Assembly (NCBI GenBank): GCA_041163765.1
Contig: JBEAQS010000069.1
Location: forward strand, 1-41,098
Direction of reading: 5' to 3'
Source: MAG-120531 sp041163765
GTDB lineage: Bacteria; Bacteroidota; Bacteroidia; Flavobacteriales; Flavobacteriaceae
DNA: 41,098 nucleotides
How positions within the stretch are numbered: position 1 is the first letter of the stretch; every line of letters begins with the position of its first letter. Both the position numbers and the translations under genes were made by a program. Below are positions 7,855-16,787 of the stretch, one piece after another. Under the pieces are notes generated by a model, which worked only from the letters and a program-made list of their open reading frames with translations, ran no database searches and was not told the origin of the DNA.

Positions 7855-8322
7855 TTAGTTGTCCTTCAATAACTCAGCTACTTGATCGTATGCCTCTTGA
7901 GACAAAACTTCCGTCCATTGAGTTTCCCCTCGATAAATAGCTAAATAGGTGACATCCATATCTTTAGACGAGGAATGCCAGTGCTCTGTATCTGCCGCAC
8001 ACTTGACAACATCGCCCAATTTCATTTTTATAGGATTTTTCCCTTTTTCTTGGTAGTACCCTACTCCATCCACCACAATTAATATTTGTCGGTCTGTGTG
8101 TTTGTGCCAATTCAATGTTGAATTGGCTTTAAACGTCGCTTTTGTGATGTTATACGGAACGGAGCTATCAGCACGAATAACACTATTGAGCCAGGCCTCT
8201 CCCTGGTAGTTGGTGTTGGGGGCTTTAAATCCCTCCACTAAATAAGAGGTGATCTCATAGTCCGTAGTTTGCGCATAAGACGTCAGGGAAAATGCCCAGA
8301 ATAAAAGGTGTAGTTTTTTCAT
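7855..8322 (-). CDS. Exported cupin-domain protein
   Basis: A 155-residue protein when started at MKKLHLLFWA, giving a signal peptide ending at SYAQ; an in-frame ATG at 8397 would run into the upstream gene. A single cupin barrel has metal ligands WHKHTDRQ (His73, His75, Gln79) and HWH (His114, His116). The arrangement resembles the quercetinase/hydroxynitrile-lyase-like small cupins, where substrate cannot be predicted. It is 10 bp downstream of the outer-membrane barrel gene and forms an operon with it, divergent from an AraC-type regulator. Confidence 0.8.
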   Translation of the reverse strand: MKKLHLLFWAFSLTSYAQTTDYEITSYLVEGFKAPNTNYQGEAWLNSVIRADSSVPYNITKATFKANSTLNWHKHTDRQILIVVDGVGYYQEKGKNPIKMKLGDVVKCAADTEHWHSSSKDMDVTYLAIYRGETQWTEVLSQEAYDQVAELLKDN

Positions 8323-8332
8323 ACTGTTAAAG

Positions 8333-8965
8333 TTAAAAATGTTTTCTGAGTCCAACAGTCCATTTAAAATCACCGTTGGATAAGGTGCTGTTGGCAAATC
8401 CCCGAATATCCAAACGATCCGTTAGTTTATAGGTAATGTTTTCCGCCAATCCATAAGTATGGTCTAAATCCAACAAATAAATCTGGGTTAAATAGGTAAA
8501 TCTTTGGTGGTTGAATTGTGCGTTTAGGGTGAATAAATTGATTTCCAAATCATTATTCCTTCCTTTTCCATGAATATACATAACGCTTAAATCCCATTGA
8601 TCAGATAATTTATAAGCCCCGATTAACTCTTGTGCAAAAAAGGTATCCGTATGGTAGGTTTCGTCTATTTGAATCGCTGGAAGATGTATGCCTGCAGTAA
8701 GTTTAAACTGTTTATCAATAACCTTGGCCCGGGTGATAAAGATAAATCCCCGAGGATTCATACTTTCCAAACGAATATTGCCAATCATGTGCGCAGATAA
8801 TAATCCTTTATTGCCTGTACCGGCATGCAGAATTAGGTTGGGATGGGTATCTGTAAATGCAGGTACAAACGAGAAACCTCCAGAACTAAACTCTGCACTA
8901 GCGTATTGCGCTTTAAGGCTAGAGCACATAAAGAAAATCACAGCAACAGAAAAAAAGTACTTCAT
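8333..8965 (-). CDS. Small outer-membrane beta-barrel protein, unknown function
   Basis: A 210-residue protein beginning at MKYFFSVAV with a signal peptide ending near SLKAQ; the ATG at 8992 adds nine non-signal residues and is less likely. It has alternating hydrophobic strands throughout (for example DLSVMYIHGKG, FTYLTQIYLLDLDHTYG) and ends in Phe, as many outer-membrane proteins do. I do not recognise a family. It is the first gene of a two-gene operon with the cupin and is transcribed away from the AraC-type regulator at 9101. Confidence 0.65.
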   Translation of the reverse strand: MKYFFSVAVIFFMCSSLKAQYASAEFSSGGFSFVPAFTDTHPNLILHAGTGNKGLLSAHMIGNIRLESMNPRGFIFITRAKVIDKQFKLTAGIHLPAIQIDETYHTDTFFAQELIGAYKLSDQWDLSVMYIHGKGRNNDLEINLFTLNAQFNHQRFTYLTQIYLLDLDHTYGLAENITYKLTDRLDIRGFANSTLSNGDFKWTVGLRKHF

Positions 8966-9076
8966 GAACACAACATTATTGGCAAATGTCACTTTTTATA
9001 GCCAACAATCAGAGAACAATTTCACAAAAGGAAGACCAAAATTACTGACGCGAAAAGCAGATTCTTCTGAGCTTAG

Positions 9077-9084
9077 TACATTTG
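9077..9084 (+). promoter_or_regulatory. Possible -7 element of the AraC-type regulator
   Basis: TACATTTG is a full match to TAnnTTTG, 16 bases before the ATG at 9101. No TTG is found at the expected -33 position, so support is partial. Confidence 0.25.
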
Positions 9085-9100
9085 ATTAAAATCAAGCTTT

Positions 9101-10009
9101 ATGGAGCAACCATATATCATTGAGAATATACATCAAGTAAATCGGGATAAAGGGGAACAGACACTACACCCATTAATTACTGTCTATGCTCAAGAAGGAA
9201 AGCCAGCCATGCCTGCTCGATTATACAGAACTGATGTGTACATGATTTTTCTTAAAAATTCTCATTGTGCTGATATCGTGTATGGCCGAAAAAAATACGA
9301 CTACGAAGAAGGGACGCTTGTTTTTATGGCACCTGGTCAAGAATTTGGCCTAGAATATGTCGGTCTCCCCCCGTCAAAACCCAATGGCTGGTCAATTGCT
9401 TTTCATCCCGACCTTCTCAAAGGAACATTATTACAAAAGGCCATTCGACAATTCCAATTCTTTAACTATTCGGTCCATGAAGCATTACATATATCACAAA
9501 AAGAACGTGTTTCGATCAACGAGTTACTACTTAAGTTGAAGCATGAGTTGGAAAATCCTGTGGACAAACACAGTCGAGAAATTATTGTTTCTCATCTTGA
9601 TCTGTTTTTGAAATATTGTCAAAGATTTTATGAACGACAATTTCATACCCGAGCACAAGAGGAAATAAACCTATCACAACGCATTCAAGAAATACTAGAT
9701 CACTACATGAGTGATCGAGATCTATTAAAAACCGGCCCGCCAACCGTAAGTTATTGCGCCACCAAACTCTCACTATCTGCCAATTACTTTGGAGACTTAG
9801 TGCGGCAACAATTAGGGATTGGCGCACAAGAATTCATTCAAACTTACTTGATTTCTCTAGCCATTGAAAAACTGAGCCATGGCTCGATGAGCGTAAAGGA
9901 AATAGCTTATGATTTGGGATTTGAATACCCTAATCACTTTTCTCGTTTTTTTAAAAATCAAACAGGCGTATCTCCTTCGGATTATAAAATCAAACTGAAT
10001 TTAAATTAG
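9101..10009 (+). CDS. AraC/XylS-family transcriptional regulator
   Basis: A 302-residue protein. The N-terminal part (about 20-170) looks like the AraC sensor barrel with GTLVFMAPGQEFG at about residues 71-83. The C-terminal 100 residues carry both HTH motifs: CATKLSLSANYFGDLVRQQLG, and VKEIAYDLGFEYPNHFSRFFKNQTGVSP, the AraC signature. It is transcribed divergently from the barrel/cupin operon, the likely target. It could also influence the RND efflux operon that lies convergent to it. Confidence 0.92.
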   Translation: MEQPYIIENIHQVNRDKGEQTLHPLITVYAQEGKPAMPARLYRTDVYMIFLKNSHCADIVYGRKKYDYEEGTLVFMAPGQEFGLEYVGLPPSKPNGWSIAFHPDLLKGTLLQKAIRQFQFFNYSVHEALHISQKERVSINELLLKLKHELENPVDKHSREIIVSHLDLFLKYCQRFYERQFHTRAQEEINLSQRIQEILDHYMSDRDLLKTGPPTVSYCATKLSLSANYFGDLVRQQLGIGAQEFIQTYLISLAIEKLSHGSMSVKEIAYDLGFEYPNHFSRFFKNQTGVSPSDYKIKLNLN

Positions 10010-10060
10010 TGTTTTTCCTTAGAGCCTTTCTAAACTTGAAAAACAATGTATTGAGAAATA

Positions 10061-10097
10061 AAAGAAAAAACGGCTGCGCCCTTAAGCACAACCGTTT
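10061..10097 (-). terminator. Intrinsic terminator of the RND efflux operon
   Basis: On the minus strand AAACGG (10097-10092) pairs with CCGTTT, extended by a mismatched TTGTGC/GCGCAG stem around a short loop (10097-10068), followed by a T-rich tail TTTTTTCTTT (10070-10061). It is about 55 bp after the TolC-like gene stop and also lies behind the convergent AraC gene. Confidence 0.75.
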
Positions 10098-10150
10098 AAT
10101 CCACGCTTGATTTTGTTTACACTCAAAAAATTAAGTCCTCTTGACGAAGA

Positions 10151-11590
10151 CTAAAACCAACCCCCACCGAGTGACTTATAGAGATTGATGTTGGCGTCAA
10201 TGAGATCCTTTTGTGATTCCAACCACTGGTTTTGCGCTTCCAAAGACTCCCTTTGGGTCAGCAATACTTCTAAATAATCAGCCCGAGCTGAAGTAAACAA
10301 AACGCCAGAAATTCTGTTGGCTTCTTTAAGCGCTGCTGCTTGATCTTCTTGAAGTCTCAATTGCTCCTGAAGGTTTTCCAACCTCCATAATTGGGAGGAA
10401 ACTTCTAAATAGGATTGAAGCGAAACGCGCTCGTATTCTAAAAAGGCTTGTTCCTGTTTTGCGTTTGCGATCCTCATATTGGCTTTAATCTCATTGAGGT
10501 TCACTACTGGAGAAAACAAATCTGCGGCTAGCTTAAAAAACATAGACTCTGGGGTGTGGGCGAGCAATTGTTGTTTAAACGCTTCTCTCCCGTAACTCGC
10601 ACCTAGTTCAATAGATGGAAAAAAGGCTGCGCGAGCCGCTTTCACGTCCAATTTGGCCGCCAATAGCTCTTGTTCTGCTTGTTTGACATCAGGCCTGTTT
10701 AGCAATAGCTGAGTAGCCACTGTTTGGGTAGGTATCAAAGAAGGAATATGCGTAAAGCCCTGAGAACGTTTAATTTCCATGGTAGGACTACCGATCAAAA
10801 AACGGATTTCATTTTCCAGATCGATCACTTCTTGCCTTACTTGAATCAATTTGCTTTGGTTGCGGTCAAATTCTGCTTCAAATCTTTTTACAGCTAGCTC
10901 ATTGCTCTTACCCGCCTGCTTGAGGGTTTTAACCGTTTTAATCGCATTGGACTGAAGCTGGTTGTACTGCTGCAGGTTGTTGGAGATCAGATCCAAGGTG
11001 ATCAAATCGTAGTAGGAGGAAGCTATCTCTGAGATAAGCTGAGAAGACATAAATCGCTGCGCCTCTCCGGTGGCTAAATACTCGTGATAGGCTGATTTCT
11101 TCTTGTTTCTCAATTTCTTCCAAACGTCCAACTCCCAACTAGCGCTTAATCCGACACGAATATTTTTTAATGGTTCCGGAAATTCTTCTTCCTGAAGGGA
11201 TAGTTGTTGCTCCACCGCACCATTTCGGGTATATTCGCCCACTTTTTCAGAATCACCTGAAGCGATCAAGCCAACTGAAGGCAAATATTCACCCTTCCTA
11301 GCCTTGACCTCAGCCTTAGATTGTGCGAGGCGCTGCTCCATAATTTTAAGTTCTTGGTTATGGGCAAGTGCTTGATCAATCAGCGATTTTAGGTGTGGAT
11401 CATTAAAAAATGATCCCCTTCCAACCACCTCATAACTAGTTGTCGCAGGTTCTCTATGGCTAAACTCTTTGGGTAATTCCGCGGTTTTATGGTCTATTGG
11501 TCGAAGACTGGAACAACCGGAGAGTCCTAATCCAACTAGAGAAACCCAAGCAATGAGGTGTCTATTGAATAACTTAATCTTGGTTTTCAT
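10151..11590 (-). CDS. TolC/OprM-type outer-membrane efflux lipoprotein
   Basis: A 479-residue outer-membrane channel of the NodT family, anchored by a lipobox (LSGC, Cys26). It has two similar halves of long coiled-coil helices (for example NQELKIMEQRLAQSKAEVKARKG is the first helix and NRPDVKQAEQELLAAKLDVKAARAAFFPSIEL the second), as expected of a trimeric exit duct. It is the last gene of the efflux operon and its start overlaps the pump gene by 17 bp. Confidence 0.94.
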   Translation of the reverse strand: MKTKIKLFNRHLIAWVSLVGLGLSGCSSLRPIDHKTAELPKEFSHREPATTSYEVVGRGSFFNDPHLKSLIDQALAHNQELKIMEQRLAQSKAEVKARKGEYLPSVGLIASGDSEKVGEYTRNGAVEQQLSLQEEEFPEPLKNIRVGLSASWELDVWKKLRNKKKSAYHEYLATGEAQRFMSSQLISEIASSYYDLITLDLISNNLQQYNQLQSNAIKTVKTLKQAGKSNELAVKRFEAEFDRNQSKLIQVRQEVIDLENEIRFLIGSPTMEIKRSQGFTHIPSLIPTQTVATQLLLNRPDVKQAEQELLAAKLDVKAARAAFFPSIELGASYGREAFKQQLLAHTPESMFFKLAADLFSPVVNLNEIKANMRIANAKQEQAFLEYERVSLQSYLEVSSQLWRLENLQEQLRLQEDQAAALKEANRISGVLFTSARADYLEVLLTQRESLEAQNQWLESQKDLIDANINLYKSLGGGWF

Positions 11591-14500
11591 CTTTTTTATT
11601 TCGATTAACTAGTTTAGATAATTTATTTATCTGCTTACGCAGCATGTTTGTCTCTTCATCCTGACGAATGAAAGCCTCTGAAATTGGCTCGTCGTATTCC
11701 TCCCGGATGTATGACTTTCCTTTAATTAAATGGGCAAAGAAATAGTACAAGCCTGGAATGAGAATTACCCCGAGCAGGGTTCCAGAAACCATTCCTCCTA
11801 GCGCTGATCCACCGATGGTTTTGTTTCCAATAGCTCCCGCACCTGTAGCGAGAACCAAGGGCACTAGCCCGGCGATAAAGGCCAAAGAAGTCATCAAAAT
11901 CGGTCTAAATCTAACTTTAGCACCTTCAATAGCGGCCTCTAAAATGGTCGCCCCTTGCCGCTGTTTTTGAACGGCAAACTCAACGATAAGCACCGCATTC
12001 TTCCCGAGAAGCCCCACCAACATGATCAACCCAATTTGGGCGTATACATCGTTGGAAAGACCCATGATTTTTAGCAAGAAAAAGGAACCAAAAACACCGA
12101 GTGGCAAGGAAAGCAGGATGACAAATGGCAATACAAAACTTTCGTACTGTGCTGCCAAAACCAAATAAACGAAGATCAGTACCACGGCAAAAATCATCAA
12201 TGATTCATTCCCTCTTTGCGCTTCATCAAAGGAAAGTCCTTCCCAAGCTATATCAAAACTGTTGGGGAGTTGCGTGGCGGCTACTTCTTTAATGGCAGCA
12301 ATGGCATCCCCCGTGGTATATCCTTTGGCAGGTAGACCGGCGATAGCGGCTGAATTATACAGGTTGTATCGGGTGATTTCATTCGGACCCAGTTTGTTGG
12401 TCAACGTTGTAAACGATGAATACGGAACCATTTCGCCTTCTTCGTTTTTGACAAACAAATTCTCTAAGTCTTTAGGTAGCGCCCTGTATTCAGGAGCTGC
12501 TTGCGTGTAGACTTTGAAGAAGCGTCCGAATTTGATAAACCCTTGCTCATAGGTACTTCCTATCAAAATGTTGAGGTTCTCCATCGCTTTGCCGATGGAA
12601 ACTCCTTTTTGCATCGCTGCTTGGTTATCGATTTCGATTTCGACCTGGGGGTAATTGGCCGCAAAGAAGGTAAACAAACCAGTCAATTCTGGACGTTCTT
12701 TAAGCGCGTCCATAAATTTGTTGTTGATTTTCTCAAACTCTTGATAATCAACACCGCTTGTTTTATCCAAAAGACGGAATGAAAATCCTCCGGAGGCACC
12801 AAAGCCCGGTACCGCTGGTGGTTCAAAATATTCAATCACTGCACCCAAGTTTCGGGTTTTCTCTTCCAATTCCTCCATGATTTCAGTGACGCTGTGTTCG
12901 CGCTGATCCCAGGGTTTTAAATTGATCAAACATGTTCCCGCGTTGGATCCCCGACCTTCAGTCATGATTTCATATCCCGCCAAGGAAGAAACAGACTCAA
13001 TGCCATCTACTTCTTCAGCAATTTTTTGAAGTTTTCTAGCTACGTCATTGGTTCGCTCTAAAGTTGAACCCGGAGGGGTTTGTACAATGGCGTAGATTGT
13101 CCCTTGATCCTCGTTGGGGATAAATCCTGAAGGCAAAATTTGGTTGAAGAAATAAACACCAAATCCAAAGAATGCAAGTACCCCAAATGTGACAATACGT
13201 TTATTTACGATTTTGGTCAGTAGTTGAGCGTACTTGTTGGTCAACAGATCAAACCTTCCGTTAAACCATAAGATAAATCGATTAAATACTGATTTTTTCA
13301 GGTTTGGATCGTGCGGCTTCAATAATATGGCACAGAGTACAGGTGTCAATGTCAAGGCAACAATCGCCGAAATAACAATGGATCCAGCCATAGTGATCGA
13401 GAATTGGCGATAGAACACCCCAATAGGTCCAGACATAAATGAAATCGGAATAAATACAGACACCATCACCAACGTAATCGCAATAATGGCCCCGCTGATT
13501 TCTCCCAACACCTCTTGAACAGCTGCATAGGGTTTCAAGTGGGACTCCTCCATTTTGGCATGAACCGCCTCGACGACGACAATCGCATTATCTACCACAA
13601 TACCAATCGCCAATACCAAGGCAAAAAGCGTGATCAGATTGATAGACAACCCAAAAAGTTGCATCACAAAAAAGCTGCCGATCAGTGAGACAGGCACCGC
13701 TAGAATGGTGATCAAGGTATACCTCCAGTTTCCTAGGAATAGAAATACCACAAGTGCCACCAAAATCAAGGCATCTCTAAACGTGTGCATCACTTGTTCA
13801 ATAGACGCATTTAAAAAGCTAGAAACGTCGTAGTTGATTTTATAGGAAACCCCTGGAGGAAAGTCACCTTCAAGCTCCTTAAGTTTATCTTTGATCAAAT
13901 CGATTACATCCGAAGCATTACTGCCCAGAGTCTGTTTAAGCACAATAGATGCTGATGGATCTCCATCCAAATTGGAGTAAATATCAAAGAATTCACTCCC
14001 TAATTCTACATCAGCGATATCGCCCAGTTTTAAAATAGCCCCGTCTTCATGGGCCCTGATGATGATCTCTTTGTATTGATCTGCCTCGTTAAATCGTCCT
14101 TTGTAGGTTAATACATATTCCAAGGACTGTGATTTGCCCCCGTCTGCTCGACCGATACGTCCTGGTCTACCCAGAATACTTTGCTCCTCCATCGCGGCCA
14201 ATACTTCTTCAGCCGAAACGTTGTAAGCCCGCATACGGTCTGGTTTTAACCATACGCGCATCGCATATTTTCTACTTCCCAAAATCTGAGCACTGGCTAT
14301 ACCGTCGATGCGTTGAATTTCTGGGATGATTCGCGTATAAGCGTAGTTGTACAGGAATTTTTCGTCAAAGTTTTTGTCGTCCCCATACAGGTTTACGTAC
14401 ATCAACATACTGGGTTGAACTGGGGTAATAATCACCCCCTCTCTCTGAACCAAATCAGGCAAGAGTGGCATTACTTGGTCCACCCTGGTTTTCACCCGAA

Positions 14501-14813
14501 CTACTGCTTGATTCGGGTCGGTTCCCGGTTCAAAAATTACGCGTATAGTTCCCTCACCTGCACTGGTAGCGTCAGAAACCACATAGCGCATCCCCTGAAC
14601 TCCGTTGATCGCTGTTTCCAAGGGAATAATGGTACTCTTGATCAGTACATCCGCACTAGATCCAGGATAAGCAATAAATATATTTACTGTTGTCGGGGCA
14701 ATTTCTGGAAATTGAGAAATAGGCAATTGTCTGTAGGCCAATAATCCTGTAAACACCAATGTGAGTGAAATCACAATGGCCAGAACAGGCCTGTGTATGA
14801 ATTTTTTAAACAT
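11574..14813 (-). CDS. RND-family efflux pump permease (HAE1/AcrB-like)
   Basis: A 1079-residue inner-membrane proton-driven exporter of hydrophobic compounds: TM1 at the N-terminus, two large periplasmic loops and twelve membrane segments. TM4 reads GIVVDNAIVVVE with Asp408 followed by Asn409, where E. coli AcrB has two Asp. TM10 keeps the proton-relay lysine in GLLGKNAVLIVEF. A charged, cytoplasmic-looking C-terminal tail follows (about 1040-1079). It starts 18 bp after the adaptor gene stop and overlaps the channel gene. The substrate is not predictable. Confidence 0.95.
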   Translation of the reverse strand: MFKKFIHRPVLAIVISLTLVFTGLLAYRQLPISQFPEIAPTTVNIFIAYPGSSADVLIKSTIIPLETAINGVQGMRYVVSDATSAGEGTIRVIFEPGTDPNQAVVRVKTRVDQVMPLLPDLVQREGVIITPVQPSMLMYVNLYGDDKNFDEKFLYNYAYTRIIPEIQRIDGIASAQILGSRKYAMRVWLKPDRMRAYNVSAEEVLAAMEEQSILGRPGRIGRADGGKSQSLEYVLTYKGRFNEADQYKEIIIRAHEDGAILKLGDIADVELGSEFFDIYSNLDGDPSASIVLKQTLGSNASDVIDLIKDKLKELEGDFPPGVSYKINYDVSSFLNASIEQVMHTFRDALILVALVVFLFLGNWRYTLITILAVPVSLIGSFFVMQLFGLSINLITLFALVLAIGIVVDNAIVVVEAVHAKMEESHLKPYAAVQEVLGEISGAIIAITLVMVSVFIPISFMSGPIGVFYRQFSITMAGSIVISAIVALTLTPVLCAILLKPHDPNLKKSVFNRFILWFNGRFDLLTNKYAQLLTKIVNKRIVTFGVLAFFGFGVYFFNQILPSGFIPNEDQGTIYAIVQTPPGSTLERTNDVARKLQKIAEEVDGIESVSSLAGYEIMTEGRGSNAGTCLINLKPWDQREHSVTEIMEELEEKTRNLGAVIEYFEPPAVPGFGASGGFSFRLLDKTSGVDYQEFEKINNKFMDALKERPELTGLFTFFAANYPQVEIEIDNQAAMQKGVSIGKAMENLNILIGSTYEQGFIKFGRFFKVYTQAAPEYRALPKDLENLFVKNEEGEMVPYSSFTTLTNKLGPNEITRYNLYNSAAIAGLPAKGYTTGDAIAAIKEVAATQLPNSFDIAWEGLSFDEAQRGNESLMIFAVVLIFVYLVLAAQYESFVLPFVILLSLPLGVFGSFFLLKIMGLSNDVYAQIGLIMLVGLLGKNAVLIVEFAVQKQRQGATILEAAIEGAKVRFRPILMTSLAFIAGLVPLVLATGAGAIGNKTIGGSALGGMVSGTLLGVILIPGLYYFFAHLIKGKSYIREEYDEPISEAFIRQDEETNMLRKQINKLSKLVNRNKKDENQD

Positions 14814-14831
14814 AGCTAATGGAGTTAACGA

Positions 14832-15911
14832 TTATTCTGAGAACAGATCTAGTCCCTTAACTAGTTCTTCAAAAGAAATCTTTTTAGGGTGAATGATGTC
14901 TTTATTTCGGACCATTCTAATTCCTTCCACCAGAATCGTTTCTGAGGCTGAAAGACCTTTGTCCACAATAAATAAATCAGGTAATTCTCCCGAAGTAGTA
15001 ATTTCTCGTTGAGCGACTTGACCTGACTTGTCTACGACAAACACATAGGTTTTGTCCAAAATTTGAAATGTAGCCTTCTGAGGTATCAGCAAAGCCTGGG
15101 TATAGGGGACCGCAATTTTTACCGTTCCGGTTTCCCCATGTCTGAGGATCCCCTTAGGGTTTTTAAAGTCAGCTCTAAACCCAATCGTACCCGTTGTATT
15201 ATCGAACTCACCCAGAATAGTTTCTACAGAACCAAGCTCCTCGAAAATAGCTCCGTTGGGCAACTGAATCTGAACTTGTTTTTCTTGCGCTTCGGTATGG
15301 CTGATGTAATTTAGGTATTCAGCTTCTGGCACGTTAAAATAAACCCACATTAGGCTGTTGTCAGATAATGAGGTGAGTATCTCCCCTTCATCCAGCAAAC
15401 TACCTTCTCTGACCAAAAGTCGGTCCATGATGCCCGTAAATGGCGCTCGGATGGTGGTGAAATTTAAATGGGTTTGGGATAGTGAAACCTCTGCTTTGGC
15501 TTTTCCGTATTCTGCTTCAAAAAGCGATAACTCATTTTGTGAAATGATGTTTTCTTTGAAGAGGTTTTTAGCGTTTAGGTACTCAATTTCGGCCACTTTA
15601 GCCTCTGAGCTAGAGCGATTTAACTCTGCCTGATAAATGGATGGTAGGGTTGTAAACATGACGTCCCCTTTTTGCACCAAAGATCCCTCATCTACAGAGA
15701 TTTTTTCCAGGTAACCTTTTTCAATCGCACGCAGTTCAATGTGTTTATGCGCCTTGATTTGTGCCACGTACTCTTTGTAGAGTATGGTGTCTTTTACTGC
15801 GGGTTGTACTACGGTAAAAGTGTTGGTTTCGTGTTCTTTTTCGTGTTCTTTTTTACAGCTTTGGAATAACAAGGAACCGAAGATTATCCCATAAATAATC
15901 TGTTTTTTCAT
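14832..15911 (-). CDS. RND efflux periplasmic adaptor lipoprotein (AcrA/HlyD-like)
   Basis: A 359-residue membrane-fusion protein with a lipobox (LLFQSC, Cys19). The two lipoyl halves flank a helical hairpin: IELRAIEKGYLEKISVDEGSLVQKGD (residues about 59-84) and FTTIRAPFTGIMDRLLVREGSLLDEGE (about 150-178). It bridges the pump and the channel encoded downstream. It is the first gene of the three-gene operon. An inverted repeat and a hairpin lie in the 98 bp upstream of it. Confidence 0.94.
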   Translation of the reverse strand: MKKQIIYGIIFGSLLFQSCKKEHEKEHETNTFTVVQPAVKDTILYKEYVAQIKAHKHIELRAIEKGYLEKISVDEGSLVQKGDVMFTTLPSIYQAELNRSSSEAKVAEIEYLNAKNLFKENIISQNELSLFEAEYGKAKAEVSLSQTHLNFTTIRAPFTGIMDRLLVREGSLLDEGEILTSLSDNSLMWVYFNVPEAEYLNYISHTEAQEKQVQIQLPNGAIFEELGSVETILGEFDNTTGTIGFRADFKNPKGILRHGETGTVKIAVPYTQALLIPQKATFQILDKTYVFVVDKSGQVAQREITTSGELPDLFIVDKGLSASETILVEGIRMVRNKDIIHPKKISFEELVKGLDLFSE

Positions 15912-15963
15912 ATTGATTTTTTTGATTGTGACTAAATAATTTTCGCGCTAAGCGATGCCAAAC

Positions 15964-15992
15964 AGAGGATCCAGCCAAAAATGCTGGGCTCT
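15964..15992. repeat. Imperfect hairpin in the leader of the efflux operon
   Basis: CCAGC (15971-15975) pairs with GCTGG (15983-15987), flanked by AGAG (15964-15967) and CTCT (15989-15992). No T-tract follows on either strand, so it is not a standard terminator. Confidence 0.4.
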
Positions 15993-16012
15993 GATGTTCC
16001 GTCACAACATCA
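15992..16012. repeat. Perfect 7-bp inverted repeat, possible operator of the efflux operon
   Basis: TGATGTT and AACATCA are separated by 7 bases, about 80 bp upstream of the adaptor gene and overlapping the stop codon of the small exported protein gene. The geometry suits a dimeric regulator, but no cognate regulator is adjacent. Confidence 0.35.
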
Positions 16013-16354
16013 AATCAATAAATGATCGTAAAGAATATAAATTGGGTATTTGCTTAAGTGTATGGATGCACCTTTGTCCGTATGAATTCTTGCGGTGCCC
16101 GACCTTAGACTGGAAAGAAAAGTAACTCGTGTGAAAAAATCATCCGCAGGATGATTTTCAGGATGGTTGATCTCTTCAAATTCTACCTGCTCTAGTGCCT
16201 CAAAATATATAGTCCATTTTTCTGAGGAGGAAGAGAACGGAACGATGTGACTTTCGCTTTGCCCAAGAGCTTCAACACCCGATGCACTGGGAGCACTGGG
16301 TTGTTGTGCCAGCAGGTTAAAGCATAAAAGCAGAAAAAGAGAAAAGCGATACAT
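16010..16354 (-). CDS. Small exported protein, unknown function
   Basis: A 114-residue protein with a signal peptide (MYRFSLFLLLCFNLLAQ) followed by about 95 residues without recognisable domains, containing EQVEFEEINHPENHPADDFF, rich in Asp/Glu/His. Nothing similar is known to me. The signal peptide supports a real gene; otherwise evidence is thin. It lies upstream of the efflux operon on the same strand, 98 bp away. Confidence 0.5.
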   Translation of the reverse strand: MYRFSLFLLLCFNLLAQQPSAPSASGVEALGQSESHIVPFSSSSEKWTIYFEALEQVEFEEINHPENHPADDFFTRVTFLSSLRSGTARIHTDKGASIHLSKYPIYILYDHLLI

Positions 16355-16449
16355 CTGTTCAAATAATCGCCCAAAACTAATTATAAAAATTGATTGAGGT
16401 TTTATTTAAATGTTATTTCACAAATAACTGTCGAGATGCCCCCAAAAAA

Positions 16450-16752
16450 CTAGACTAAAAACTTTTCCACCTGGTTGAATACTGGTAGGGAGACTTGCCA
16501 ACCGTATTTAGAGGTTATTTCTTGGGCAAGTGCCTTTTGAGGCTCGGATTCACCGTGGACTAAAAATACGCGTTCGGGGACATTCTTAATTTCACCCATC
16601 CAGGACAATAGATCTGACTGATCACCATGTGCCGAAAGACTTTCAAGAGCGTGGATTTGCGCCTTAACCGGGTAGTATTTACCGTAGATTTTTAGTTCCT
16701 GGGCGCCTTGTATAAGCTGACTACCAGCTCTAAAGGATTGATAATTAAGCAT
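16450..16752 (-). pseudogene. 5'-truncated remnant of a beta-CASP metallo-beta-lactamase (RNA-processing exonuclease-like)
   Basis: A 100-residue reading frame that matches only the C-terminal end of beta-CASP/RMMBL hydrolases: a GYQ-like start (NYQSFRAGSQLIQGAQE), IYGKYYPVKAQI, LSAHGDQSDLLSWM and VFLVHGES. The metallo-beta-lactamase catalytic core with HxHxDH, normally several hundred residues upstream, is missing, and the divergent acylase gene begins where it should be. The open frame is intact, so loss by deletion or replacement of the 5' part is likely and may be recent. A short protein could still be made from the ATG at 16752 but would lack the catalytic core. Confidence 0.75.
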
Positions 16753-16787
16753 TTTAAACAGACTTCATAAAAAATGTGTAATTTAAA

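Noticed and set aside
14129..14744. Plus-strand open frames within the RND pump gene.
   Set aside because: They lie opposite a clear, fully conserved pump gene and their translations show no signal or domain.
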